Positions 1 to 8,059 of a stretch of DNA of 28,180 nucleotides are shown here, one piece after another. This stretch comes from Stentor coeruleus. Lineage: Eukaryota > Ciliophora > Heterotrichea > Heterotrichida > Stentoridae. The notes beneath the pieces were generated by a model, which did no database searches, was not told the origin of the DNA, and worked only from the letters and a program-made list of their open reading frames with translations. Within the stretch, counting starts at the first letter, position 1; each line of letters starts with the position of its first letter. The stretch is from the NCBI GenBank assembly GCA_001970955.1, contig MPUH01000963.1, positions 1 through 28,180 of the forward strand. The letters are read 5' to 3'. A program made the position numbers and the translations under genes.

Positions 1-343
1 ATAAAAACTAACACTTTGGCCAATCTAATTATAAAATACTATATTAACTGAGTCGAACACAAGCGAGTTGGCTGCGGTTGGCTCTGTTGGGAGAATAACT
101 AATATCAATAGCCAAAACATATTTATAAGTATAAAACGGATAAAAAATACGTATACAGGATGAATATGGAGGCTAAGAATTAGATAGTTGAATAAAATTA
201 TATTATTTTAATGATTGCTGTGTGGTAAGGTATAGGTTGAATCATAGGGTAAATTTTTATTTTTTAAATGCAAGACAACTTAAAGTTTATTAATAATTTG
301 TAAATATGCTGGCATATACTATTTTTCGATTACAAATTCAGAG

Positions 344-399
344 AATTTTGTGTTTATTATAAATTTTAATACATTAAAGTATCAAATAAACACAAAATT
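344..399. repeat. 15-bp perfect inverted repeat
   Basis: The left arm AATTTTGTGTTTATT (344-358) is the exact reverse complement of the right arm AATAAACACAAAATT (385-399). They are separated by 26 nt of AT-rich DNA. The structure lies just downstream, in minus-strand sense, of the gene relic at 445-780, so it could be a remnant 3' hairpin. It could also be a short element end. No target-site duplication is obvious. Confidence 0.7.
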
Positions 400-444
400 T
401 CAATCCCTTAGCAGAAAAAATATTAAATTTCCCAATATTTAATA

Positions 445-780
445 TTATAATGGATTAATTATTGCACCCAATATGTTATAAACTAATCTCCTCTTTAGAA
501 TATAACCTTAGTGCTTATCAAGTTTATAAAGGCTAGCAAAGCCTAGGCTTAATATATTCATATACATCACTTTAAGACTTCTAACTTGAAAAGCTAACTT
601 TCGTCTCCATTTTTCCTGGCTTATGTGAAGATTGGATATTGCATGCTTCAAAAGTTCAAAATATTGAGGCTTGCTCTTTTTTATTGATCAATTCAGTTTC
701 CTTAACTGCATAAATCCTAAAGCAATCTATTTTGAGGTAGGCTTAAAAAATAGTAAATATTTTGTTATCAAGAGGGTTAC
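445..780 (-). pseudogene. Probable gene relic (unidentified protein)
   Basis: One minus-strand frame reads as protein-like sequence with only three stops in about 110 codons before its end: TAG at 729-727, TGA at 690-688 and TAA at 510-508. The final TAA is at 447-445. The 59 codons between the second and third stops are rich in Lys, Arg, Leu, Trp and Phe with ordinary codon use (for example ISQEKWRRKLAFQVRSLKV). Such a run is unlikely in DNA this AT-rich unless it was once coding. No 15-nt GT-AG intron removes these stops. The DNA upstream on the minus strand (780-1060) has the G-poor character seen before real genes here. I do not recognise the family. It could instead be a gene with sequence errors. 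Confidence 0.45.
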
Positions 781-1922
781 TATAGAACCTTAACTTCAGT
801 GACTTTTGTATAGGATTTAAAAGAGTTTATTAGAAGTTATATATATAATAAAGCTACATAAAGAAAGTTAGTTGTGTGTAAAACAGATGTTAAGGGAAAT
901 ATTGGATTATAGTAAAGAACATAGATTAAAGTGAAAATATTAAACACATTTCAGGCAATACGCTTGAAAAATTAGAGTTTATAAAATGCTTTTAAGTTTT
1001 AAGATTTTGCTTGAAATGCTTTTGTTTTATTAGATAATAAGGCAATATTTACTAGAGAAGTTATTGTCTACTCAAATTTATGCATATTTATTATATAAAG
1101 CAACAATTATTTTTAAATATATAATGGAACAATTCTTGATTTTATATAAAACAAGCTTTACTTTTGTGATTTTTTATTTTCAGAATCAGCTTCTTTTATC
1201 TGACCTATATCACATATTTTCTAATTCTTCAAGTAAAATATTTTTTTCTATGAAAACCGTGTACTAAATGTAAGTCTGCCTTAGATATTAATGAAAATTA
1301 TAGTTTATATGCAAAATATTTATCAATTGTCTTAGATAAAGAATTTTTTTTACTTATAAGCACCACAAATTTGAACATAAAAATCAACTGAAAAAATATA
1401 AATCTGTTGATTATAAGTACTATAACTTAGCTTAAATCAAATCATTAACGAATTTTAATCAGTTAAGATACAGAAATGCCAAACTAAAACTTAATGTCTA
1501 GAATAATAAACTAATATTTTATATCTTATTTCCCAATAAAAAACTAGACAATTAAACCCTATAAACCAAAAAGCCCAACATAAAAATAGCAACAAAATTA
1601 TTCAAAGCCTCCCTTCCTCTATAAAATACCATATCTTTCTTTACAATATTTATTAAAATTCTTTCTATCTTATATCCTAAAATAATCACTTAAAACCTTA
1701 ACCTAAACATATAAAACTATATAATCCCATGTTCTTCCTCATAATCATCTTTCAAGTTAAATCTACAACATAAAACCTTAAACATTTTCCTTAAATTCTT
1801 CAAAAAGACTTTCTTTCTCAATACATACTTTATTTCATTATATAATATTCCTTTTTTAAACTAATATCTTATTTAAAATACAAGCTTGTCAAAATTTAAA
1901 CAATATATGGCTATAATACAAT

Positions 1923-2600
1923 ATGCAAGACGAGAGACTTGATAGAGCTGACAGCATATTAAATTCATTTGATTTCTCTGCTATCGAAGAAATGGACCCT
2001 AGTCTTGGTGAAGGTCATCATGTTTCTTATGACCGAGAAGTACCATTTGAGCTGAGGATTCAAGATACAGGAAGTGGTCCTCAAGAAGTTGGGACATTAG
2101 AGGCCATTAAAATCAAAGTACTAGTTCTTGGTGATGATTCAAATCCCCGTCATGTAAAAGTTGAGCTTACAAGTGAAAATGATCTTTTCTTTCATTATAT
2201 CCACAGTTTAGATGAAGCTGGATTTAGAAGAATGCAAGAATCACAAAAGCTCATGATAGAATTCTCTGAGTTACCAACTATTCTTGTACGTATGCTCAAT
2301 GCTTGTATAAAAGAACCTCATTCATTCTTGGCAGTATTTATAATGCATAGAGATGGTAGAGCAAGATTGGATTTTATCCAGAATATTGAATATAAATTTA
2401 TTGAACTTTTATCATTAGACTTTGTCGCTACACCAGAAGAACTTGTTAGACAACAAATCACTTTTCGCTATAACTCAGTAAAAAGTAAATTGGCAATATT
2501 GCAAGCAAGGCTACAAGATATTTCAGCTTTGATAAAGGTTAAAAACCCTTCGCTTTTATTACAGCTACAGAGAAACCCTAAGAAATCCACGACTAAATAG
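1923..2600 (+). CDS. SAS6: SAS-6-type centriole assembly protein, short (SAS6L-like)
   Basis: A 225-residue protein ending in TAG. Residues about 38-180 match the globular head domain of SAS-6, the protein that builds the nine-fold cartwheel of basal bodies. Visible matches are the FFHYIHSLDEAGFRRMQ segment (89-105), the IEFSELPTILVRMLNACI segment (112-129) and the block around NIEYKFIELLSL (154-165). By my hand alignment, Tyr157 falls at the aromatic head-to-head contact that is Phe131 in human SAS-6. After the head only about 40 residues remain (181-225), with one short heptad-like stretch (SVKSKLAILQARLQDI). The long coiled-coil tail that forms cartwheel spokes in true SAS-6 is missing. 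No 15-nt intron near the stop would extend it. The length fits the SAS6-like (SAS6L) branch, which lacks the tail. Stentor carries thousands of basal bodies, so the context fits. The head-domain call is firm; SAS-6 versus SAS6L is inference. Confidence 0.8.
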   Translation: MQDERLDRADSILNSFDFSAIEEMDPSLGEGHHVSYDREVPFELRIQDTGSGPQEVGTLEAIKIKVLVLGDDSNPRHVKVELTSENDLFFHYIHSLDEAGFRRMQESQKLMIEFSELPTILVRMLNACIKEPHSFLAVFIMHRDGRARLDFIQNIEYKFIELLSLDFVATPEELVRQQITFRYNSVKSKLAILQARLQDISALIKVKNPSLLLQLQRNPKKSTTK

Positions 2601-2651
2601 CAGGAAGTAATAAATTAATTAACTATCTTATTTAGTAGTATTAGTAAGATT

Positions 2652-2833
2652 TTATAATTTTGGGGTATAATAATGGTTATTTACCTATAGGATAATATAA
2701 ATTTGGGGTATAATAATAATTATTTACCTATAGGATCATATAAATTTGGGGTATAATAATGATTATTTACCTATAGGATCATATAAATTTGGGGTATAAT
2801 AATAATTATTTGCCTATAAGAATATATAAATTT
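2652..2833. repeat. Four 43-bp tandem repeats, each with a hairpin
   Basis: Units start at 2652, 2695, 2738 and 2781, followed by a 10-nt partial copy (2824-2833). The GGGGT core recurs at 2662, 2705, 2748 and 2791, exactly 43 nt apart. Within a unit, GGTATAATAAT is followed after about one base by ATTATTTACC, a near-perfect palindrome with one bulged T. In the last unit the right arm is ATTATTTGCC. The array starts 52 nt after the SAS-6 stop, in a convergent intergenic region (2601-3080) that otherwise holds only AT-rich DNA, C-bearing near the transporter gene. It could lie in a 3' UTR or be a plain minisatellite. Confidence 0.95.
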
Positions 2834-3080
2834 ATTCAAACGATAAAATTTTTGTTGTATTAGTTTAGTGTTATATTAAATATTATGTTATGATATTAAG
2901 AATGAAATGATTTTATGTTTATATTTTATTGAACTTATTATATCATATATATTTATATTTTAAAACTTATCTTAAACTATATATCCCCATAATCCTCACC
3001 CTTTAAAACCTAATCTATTTTTTATACTATCTAATCCTAACATATATATTAAATTCACTTAAAACTCATAAGATTACTTA

Positions 3081-4310
3081 TCACTGATGCTTAATTACTT
3101 CAGTATTTTTTTCAGCAAAAATCATGAGAATCCCAGCAACAAAAACATAATGGCCAACAATAATATTCCATACCAAAACCAAAAACTTATACGTATCTTC
3201 ACGATCTTTTGCTATTTTGAAAAACAAAACACCAGGGAAAAAGAACCCAAGAAGCCCAGTTAGCATTGTTGCAATTCCGATAAACAATTGAAAAGTCTCA
3301 ACTTTATTGATAAAAATGCTTAGAATCAAAGTAAAACTTAATAAGCAGATTGTAATAAAACGATCTCTTGTATTCACTTTACCTTCAGCATTATCTTCAA
3401 GGATTTGGACAATAAGTTCACGTGTTGGGAAGACATTAATAATAGCTACACAAATACCAATAAAAACAAATCCAATATATCGAAGAAAATCTAGTTCAGG
3501 GTTAGCTGTAAAGGCAAAATATAATACGACGGTAGTAATAATTACAAAAATCCCTATTGAAGATTTTACAACTATTTCTTTCATAGATATTTCACAATCA
3601 ACTTGCTTACAAAGATATGGAATAACTTGAAGTGAACTTGTAAAATAGCCTAAAAGTCCAATAGAGATGATCATCCATTTTCCTGACTCAGGAAACATTT
3701 GCCCAGCATCACTAAAAAAGCGTTCATCATTTGCTGAAGCTTCAGTAATAATCCCAATAAACAAGTAAACCCAAGACAACACACCAATAATAGAAAACCA
3801 CTTGATTTTTTGATAATCATTTTTCAAGGCTAAAAGTATCAAAGGTATATTCGCTAATGCTGCATAATAAAAAATATCAGTGTAATCTGGAAGAACACCA
3901 ACTTCTGTGTGAAGTATTTTAAAAGTATTAACAGCTACTCTTTGTTGAAGGTAAGTTATTGTAATCAAACATTGAATAGCCATAGCAATTTGTACGATTA
4001 GACCCCTTTTGCGTCCCCAATGATGGCTGATAAGTTTTGAGAATGAGAATTGTTTGGCTTCATAGCAAGCACGAACTATGATCATGTGGTTGAAGAAATT
4101 TGTAATCAAGAAGATGACAAGTATAAAAAATACCCAAAAAAATCCTTTGATTTTGAAAACGTAAAGGGCCCAGCTAACCCCAGAAATACCCATACCGCTA
4201 GCTGTAATTAGTAAGAGTAAGAATGGGATGATTTGATCAGGACCCTTTATCTTTAAGGAAGAACTTTCATTATTCGAAAGAAGAGCTTGACTAGAGCTAT
4301 CTTCGTCCAT
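3081..4310 (-). CDS. Amino acid/auxin permease-family (AAAP) transporter
   Basis: A 409-residue integral membrane protein with about 11 predicted membrane segments. The soluble, Ser-rich acidic N-terminus (1-25) is followed by GPDQIIPFLLLLITASGMGI (24-43), which resembles the first helix of the AAAP/SLC36-SLC38 group with its unwound GxG-type centre. Further hydrophobic segments lie near 55-77, 107-125, 145-162, 171-190, 213-235, 250-270, 278-300, 320-338, 345-366 and 376-399. Members exchange or symport amino acids across plasma, vacuolar or lysosomal membranes; the substrate cannot be read from the sequence. The frame ends TGA followed directly by TAA, a tandem stop. It is convergent with the SAS-6 gene and about 1.2 kb divergent from CFAP77. 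The superfamily call is good; the subfamily is uncertain. Confidence 0.75.
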   Translation of the reverse strand: MDEDSSSQALLSNNESSSLKIKGPDQIIPFLLLLITASGMGISGVSWALYVFKIKGFFWVFFILVIFLITNFFNHMIIVRACYEAKQFSFSKLISHHWGRKRGLIVQIAMAIQCLITITYLQQRVAVNTFKILHTEVGVLPDYTDIFYYAALANIPLILLALKNDYQKIKWFSIIGVLSWVYLFIGIITEASANDERFFSDAGQMFPESGKWMIISIGLLGYFTSSLQVIPYLCKQVDCEISMKEIVVKSSIGIFVIITTVVLYFAFTANPELDFLRYIGFVFIGICVAIINVFPTRELIVQILEDNAEGKVNTRDRFITICLLSFTLILSIFINKVETFQLFIGIATMLTGLLGFFFPGVLFFKIAKDREDTYKFLVLVWNIIVGHYVFVAGILMIFAEKNTEVIKHQ

Positions 4311-5543
4311 TATTTTATTATTTTTTAAAACCTAATTTTTAGGGTTATTACATTGTGAGGATTTAGACGATAATCTTTTTATTATGATTTTAGCTGATGA
4401 TTTTTATATACTAATAGTTTGAGTTTGGTCTTTGATGAAATAAAAAAAAAGAGCCTATCACTAAAAGGAAAAAAATATGTGTATTGCTTTTAGTGATATT
4501 TTGTTGTAGTAGAATATTATATTTATATAAAAGGATAATAGTCAGAAGAAAAAATCAAGGGAAAGGTATCTTAATGAATACAGGGAAATATATAATATAT
4601 GACTTTTATAGAAGAAAATTATAATTAGATGTGCTATGTAGGATTTAAATGAAGGAGTTTTGGTTGTTTTTTTAAAAGACGATGTGAATTATAGTATGTG
4701 ATAATTCAACTTTGGATATCTTATGCTTATTAATAAACATTTTAATGATTATAAGTAATAAAGCTAGTTTGAAATTTATTATTATATAGAATATTTACAT
4801 TATATACTATAGAGTATGAAAGTTTATATATAGAATGTATTATTTGACTGAAGATTATTTAGCTTTTTTATTATAGTTTAGGTTTTTGTTTTTAATTTTT
4901 GTTGTGTAATTGACTTTTTTACAAGGTTGCTGAATGAATAAAAATTATAAGCCTTTGTTATACTTTTTAATCAAATATTGGGCAAATATGATATTCTTGC
5001 TTAAGGCGAGTTTTAGGGCATTAACCTATAACAACTTAACCTTAATAAAAATATAAAAATGCTTAGTTTGTTTATAGAAGGCTAGGTTCAAAGGTTTACT
5101 ATTATAATAAAGAAAAGATATTAAAATCATATAAACTATAAGGTTTAGCATTATGTAATATAAATTTATAAAATAAAAACCCATCTAATAAAATCTAAAA
5201 ACCCCTAATTATACACATATTATCTATCATACAAATACCAAATCCTCTAATAATATTTATCTTAATAATCAGTATCAAGCGCTTATTTAACAAACCGCCT
5301 ATCTATAAAAGTATTAAAACCAATTCCAAATTATAATAAAAACAATCAACTAAAGCTCACAAATTATTCTACATCCCAATCATTCCATAAAATCCTATTA
5401 TATTCAACTCAACATATAAAAAATATAATATTTTCTATTACAAAACAAATCTCTTATCAATCTAATCTTCTGTACCCTTTATTAAAAATTAAACCATCAC
5501 AACTTCTAAATTTTACTAATTAAAATACACCATATATCAATTT
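4311..5543. other. Divergent intergenic region with a 12-bp inverted repeat
   Basis: This 1.2-kb region separates the minus-strand transporter from plus-strand CFAP77. The left part (to about 5000) is G-rich and C-poor on the plus strand; the right part (5160-5543) is C-bearing and nearly G-free. This is as expected if each half is the 5' flank of its own gene. A perfect inverted repeat, TATCACTAAAAG (4456-4467) and CTTTTAGTGATA (4487-4498) with a 19-nt loop, lies about 150 nt upstream of the transporter start. No open frame looks coding. Confidence 0.6.
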
Positions 5544-6212
5544 ATGATACCGACCTCTCATAGCTTGCAGCTTACTAAATCCGACCTAATCAACCCAAGA
5601 GGTATTCTAAATTTATTACCAAAAAAAGACTTAATCTATGGAAAAGCTACCTATATCGACCCAGAAGGTGCAGGAGATCTGATTTACAGATGGAAATGCC
5701 ATAACTCCAGCAAGAACCTCCCAAAACCAAAAGATTTCAGACTTATAAATTCATTAAGTGTGATAAAAGGTATGAAGAACTCTCATGAATACAGACAATT
5801 TAGAAAAGATGCTAAGATCATGCAAAGAGTCAATAAGTCTAGTACTGGGATTAAAAATTCAATCCCTAATATTAGATTTGGGGTTCAAATGAAACCATCA
5901 ACTCCTATTTCTAATGTTTTATCAAATTATTATAGTCGCTCACCACTTATAAAAACTTATGATAGTTTGCCTATGGGGAATAAAAAGTCAAAATCTCTAG
6001 AAAAAAATTCGACTTATAAGTCGATATCTACGCAATTTCCTAATAGAAATGCAGAAAAATTAGCTCAGACTAATCGGGTTAGTAGAAAAGGATATAATAA
6101 ACAGGAAATTCTTCCGAAATTAGCTTATCGTAGTCAACGGATTTTGAAAAAAAATAGCTCTACTTCGAGGATAAACCATAGTAAAGGTTTGAATATCTTT
6201 TCTAAGCTATAA
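5544..6212 (+). CDS. CFAP77: CFAP77-like cilia- and flagella-associated protein
   Basis: A 222-residue basic protein. It shares several landmarks with CFAP77: an N-terminal NP-type segment (17-24), the block DLIYGKATYIDPEGAGDLIY (29-48) followed by Trp50, a conserved middle helix region (62-92), and FGVQMKPSTP (112-121), matching FGIRARPSTP in the human protein, followed by an NVLSNYY segment (124-130). CFAP77 sits at the outer junction of ciliary doublet microtubules, where the B-tubule closes on the A-tubule; it has been located there in Tetrahymena axonemes. The C-terminal 90 residues are Ser/Lys/Asn-rich and not alignable by eye. The ATG at 5544 follows a long G-poor leader, as for other genes here. 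No intron is needed. The identification comes from motif order only. Confidence 0.75.
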   Translation: MIPTSHSLQLTKSDLINPRGILNLLPKKDLIYGKATYIDPEGAGDLIYRWKCHNSSKNLPKPKDFRLINSLSVIKGMKNSHEYRQFRKDAKIMQRVNKSSTGIKNSIPNIRFGVQMKPSTPISNVLSNYYSRSPLIKTYDSLPMGNKKSKSLEKNSTYKSISTQFPNRNAEKLAQTNRVSRKGYNKQEILPKLAYRSQRILKKNSSTSRINHSKGLNIFSKL

Positions 6213-6677
6213 TCAAAGATTAGATTTACTGCATATTAGATTTTAATTTGGTTTTTGTTGTTGTGTATATTTAAGTTTTCATACACATATTTATCTTCTC
6301 GATTTTTCTTTCATTAAAATCTTCAATCTTATAATAAAATCAAACCTTTTCTCTACTTTTTCCACCTAAAAATATCATAATTATCTTATCTTAATCTTAA
6401 ACCACAATCATATCATCCACTTAACTACTCTACATCATCCTATATCTCAATACATCTCAATATATTAAACTATCCTTTTATAAAAATTCCCTAATATTCA
6501 TACTTATCATAATTTCTTTTCTAACTTTATATTACCTAAATACTCATTACAATAAACTTTTAACATCTCTAATATTTTATATATTTTCATCCTTTATATA
6601 CTCTTCATAATTATTTTTTATTATAACCCTACCCTTCCAAAACCAAAAGTTTTAAATAATGTTAAGATACCTTAACT
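6213..6677. other. Convergent intergenic region
   Basis: This region separates the 3' ends of CFAP77 (+) and MBF1 (-). The first 70 nt are T/G-rich; the remainder (about 6280-6660) is C-bearing and nearly G-free, that is, G-rich on the MBF1 coding strand. No open frame, hairpin or RNA gene is apparent. Confidence 0.6.
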
Positions 6678-7112
6678 CTATATATCTTCATTTTGCTTGA
6701 GTTTCTTTTCTTTAGGAGGTCTTGGAAGTCTGCAATTCAAAGCTCTTTCAATCTTCACAATCACTTGAGGATTTGGTATTGCTCTTCCATTCTCATAATC
6801 ATTAACCACACTTTGTTTCTCATTAATTCTTTTCGCCAAATCGGCCTGACTTAAATTTGCAGCGACCCTAGCTTTCTGCATTGCCATACGAAATTCATGA
6901 GGTAATTCCGCAACTGGTACCACATCATCATCATCAGCAAGTTTTCTCATGTTTACAGGTGGTGCTCTGTTAGCATTACCCGCACCATGTTTTCTAACAG
7001 TTTCTACTTCCTGACCTTTACGATGAGCATCTTGAACAGCTTTTTCACCTTTCTTGGCTTTACCCACAGGGCCTGTGAAAGAGACCTTGTTCCAGTCTTG
7101 ATGAGGTAACAT
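6678..7112 (-). CDS. MBF1: Multiprotein bridging factor 1 (MBF1/EDF1 family)
   Basis: A 144-residue protein of typical family length. The N-terminal MBF1 domain (about 4-70) starts with DWNKVSFTG. The C-terminal Cro/C1-type helix-turn-helix (about 75-130) contains LSQADLAKRINEKQSVVNDY (83-102) and then ENGRAIPNPQVIVKIERALN, both highly characteristic. MBF1 bridges activators to TBP and also acts on stalled, collided ribosomes to prevent frameshifting. The frame runs cleanly from ATG to TAG without introns. The neighbours give no functional clue. The family call is very secure. Confidence 0.95.
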   Translation of the reverse strand: MLPHQDWNKVSFTGPVGKAKKGEKAVQDAHRKGQEVETVRKHGAGNANRAPPVNMRKLADDDDVVPVAELPHEFRMAMQKARVAANLSQADLAKRINEKQSVVNDYENGRAIPNPQVIVKIERALNCRLPRPPKEKKLKQNEDI

Positions 7113-8059
7113 TTTATTATAGCCATTCTTAGGGAATATTGACAGTGTAAAATTTTTAAAATATTTTTTTTGGGATTTGGATTTTAAGTTGGAAATAGGT
7201 TTGTTTATAGCTTTGGATGAGTTTTTTATATAAATTTATTAAGGAATTATGGTTTTTTGTTGTTTTTTGGATAGAAATTGGATTTAGTTTGAGGAGTTCA
7301 TTTGGGATTATGATAGGGTCATATAGGCGGGAAAGGTATTGATTTTATGGGTTAAGAAGATGGGGATTTTTTATTAGTTTTGAGATGATGAGAGGATATT
7401 GTGGGAAGGATAGGTTAGGGATTTAGATATTATTATATGACTTTATTAATAACTTAAAGGAAATGGGATAGGATGCTATGGAATGTGAATTTTAAGATAA
7501 GATTAGGTTATAGGATGATTATTGTATAAAGAAGGAATTTAGGCTTGGGTTTAAGGGCTTTAGGAGTTGTGTGCAAAATAGTTTTGAGTTTTTTTAATAG
7601 GACAAATACTTGTGAATAAGATTAAGGTAGAAATTTTTAATTTAAGTTTGGATTAAAGCTTGAAAGGTATTCTTAATATTGGAAACAATTTTTCATTATA
7701 TTTTATGATTTGCATAAAAATAACTGATTAATATTAAAACAAATTCTAAAATCGTAAAAAATTATCATAAATCAATACAAAACTTACAAATTTCTAATCT
7801 TCAATGAACTTCATTTATTAAAATCATAATAAATCATAAACAAATCTAAAACAAAAAAACAAACTTCAAAACCAATAATTATTCTAAAAATGTAAGCAAC
7901 CGATAAAAAAACCAAAATTGCCAACACCCACCTTTTTAATAAAATAGATCCTATCCACATCATAAATCTTCACATCCTAATCCCATCCTCATAACATTTC
8001 TAAATATTCCAAAAAAAAAAAACTACTTATTAAATCCATTTAATTGAATCTAAGCCCGA
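7113..8059. other. Intergenic region between two minus-strand genes
   Basis: From 7113 to about 7700 the plus strand is strikingly G-rich and C-poor (5' flank of MBF1 on the minus strand). From about 7700 to 8059 it flips to C-bearing and G-poor (3' flank of VPS13). The switch is a clear example of the strand bias seen throughout the window. No coding frame, tRNA or repeat was seen. Confidence 0.6.

Larger units (their letters stand above)
1..1922. other. Intergenic region, left flank
   Basis: No intact gene is visible in this AT-rich stretch. It holds a probable minus-strand gene relic (445-780) and an inverted repeat (344-399), both listed separately. From about 780 to 1060 the plus strand is G-rich and C-poor; from about 1440 to 1920 it is C-bearing and almost G-free. 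By comparison with the other intergenic regions here, the first part resembles DNA upstream of a minus-strand gene and the second resembles DNA upstream of the plus-strand SAS-6 gene. Positions 50-110 are unusually GC-rich and open for about 40 codons in one plus frame, but there is no start and no recognisable product. The frame at 1064-1267 is AT-rich and looks non-coding. Confidence 0.6.

Noticed and set aside
40-110. Possible tRNA (GTTCGAC-like box on the minus strand at 52-60)
   Set aside because: No 5-bp T stem, no matching A box and no acceptor pairing could be drawn.
1064-1267. 67-codon frame
   Set aside because: Extreme AT composition, no protein-like pattern, and the flanks lack the skew of a gene.
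2652-2833. CRISPR array or telomere (TTGGGG-like motif)
   Set aside because: Units are contiguous with no spacers; GGGGT occurs once per 43 bp and is not a telomeric repeat run.
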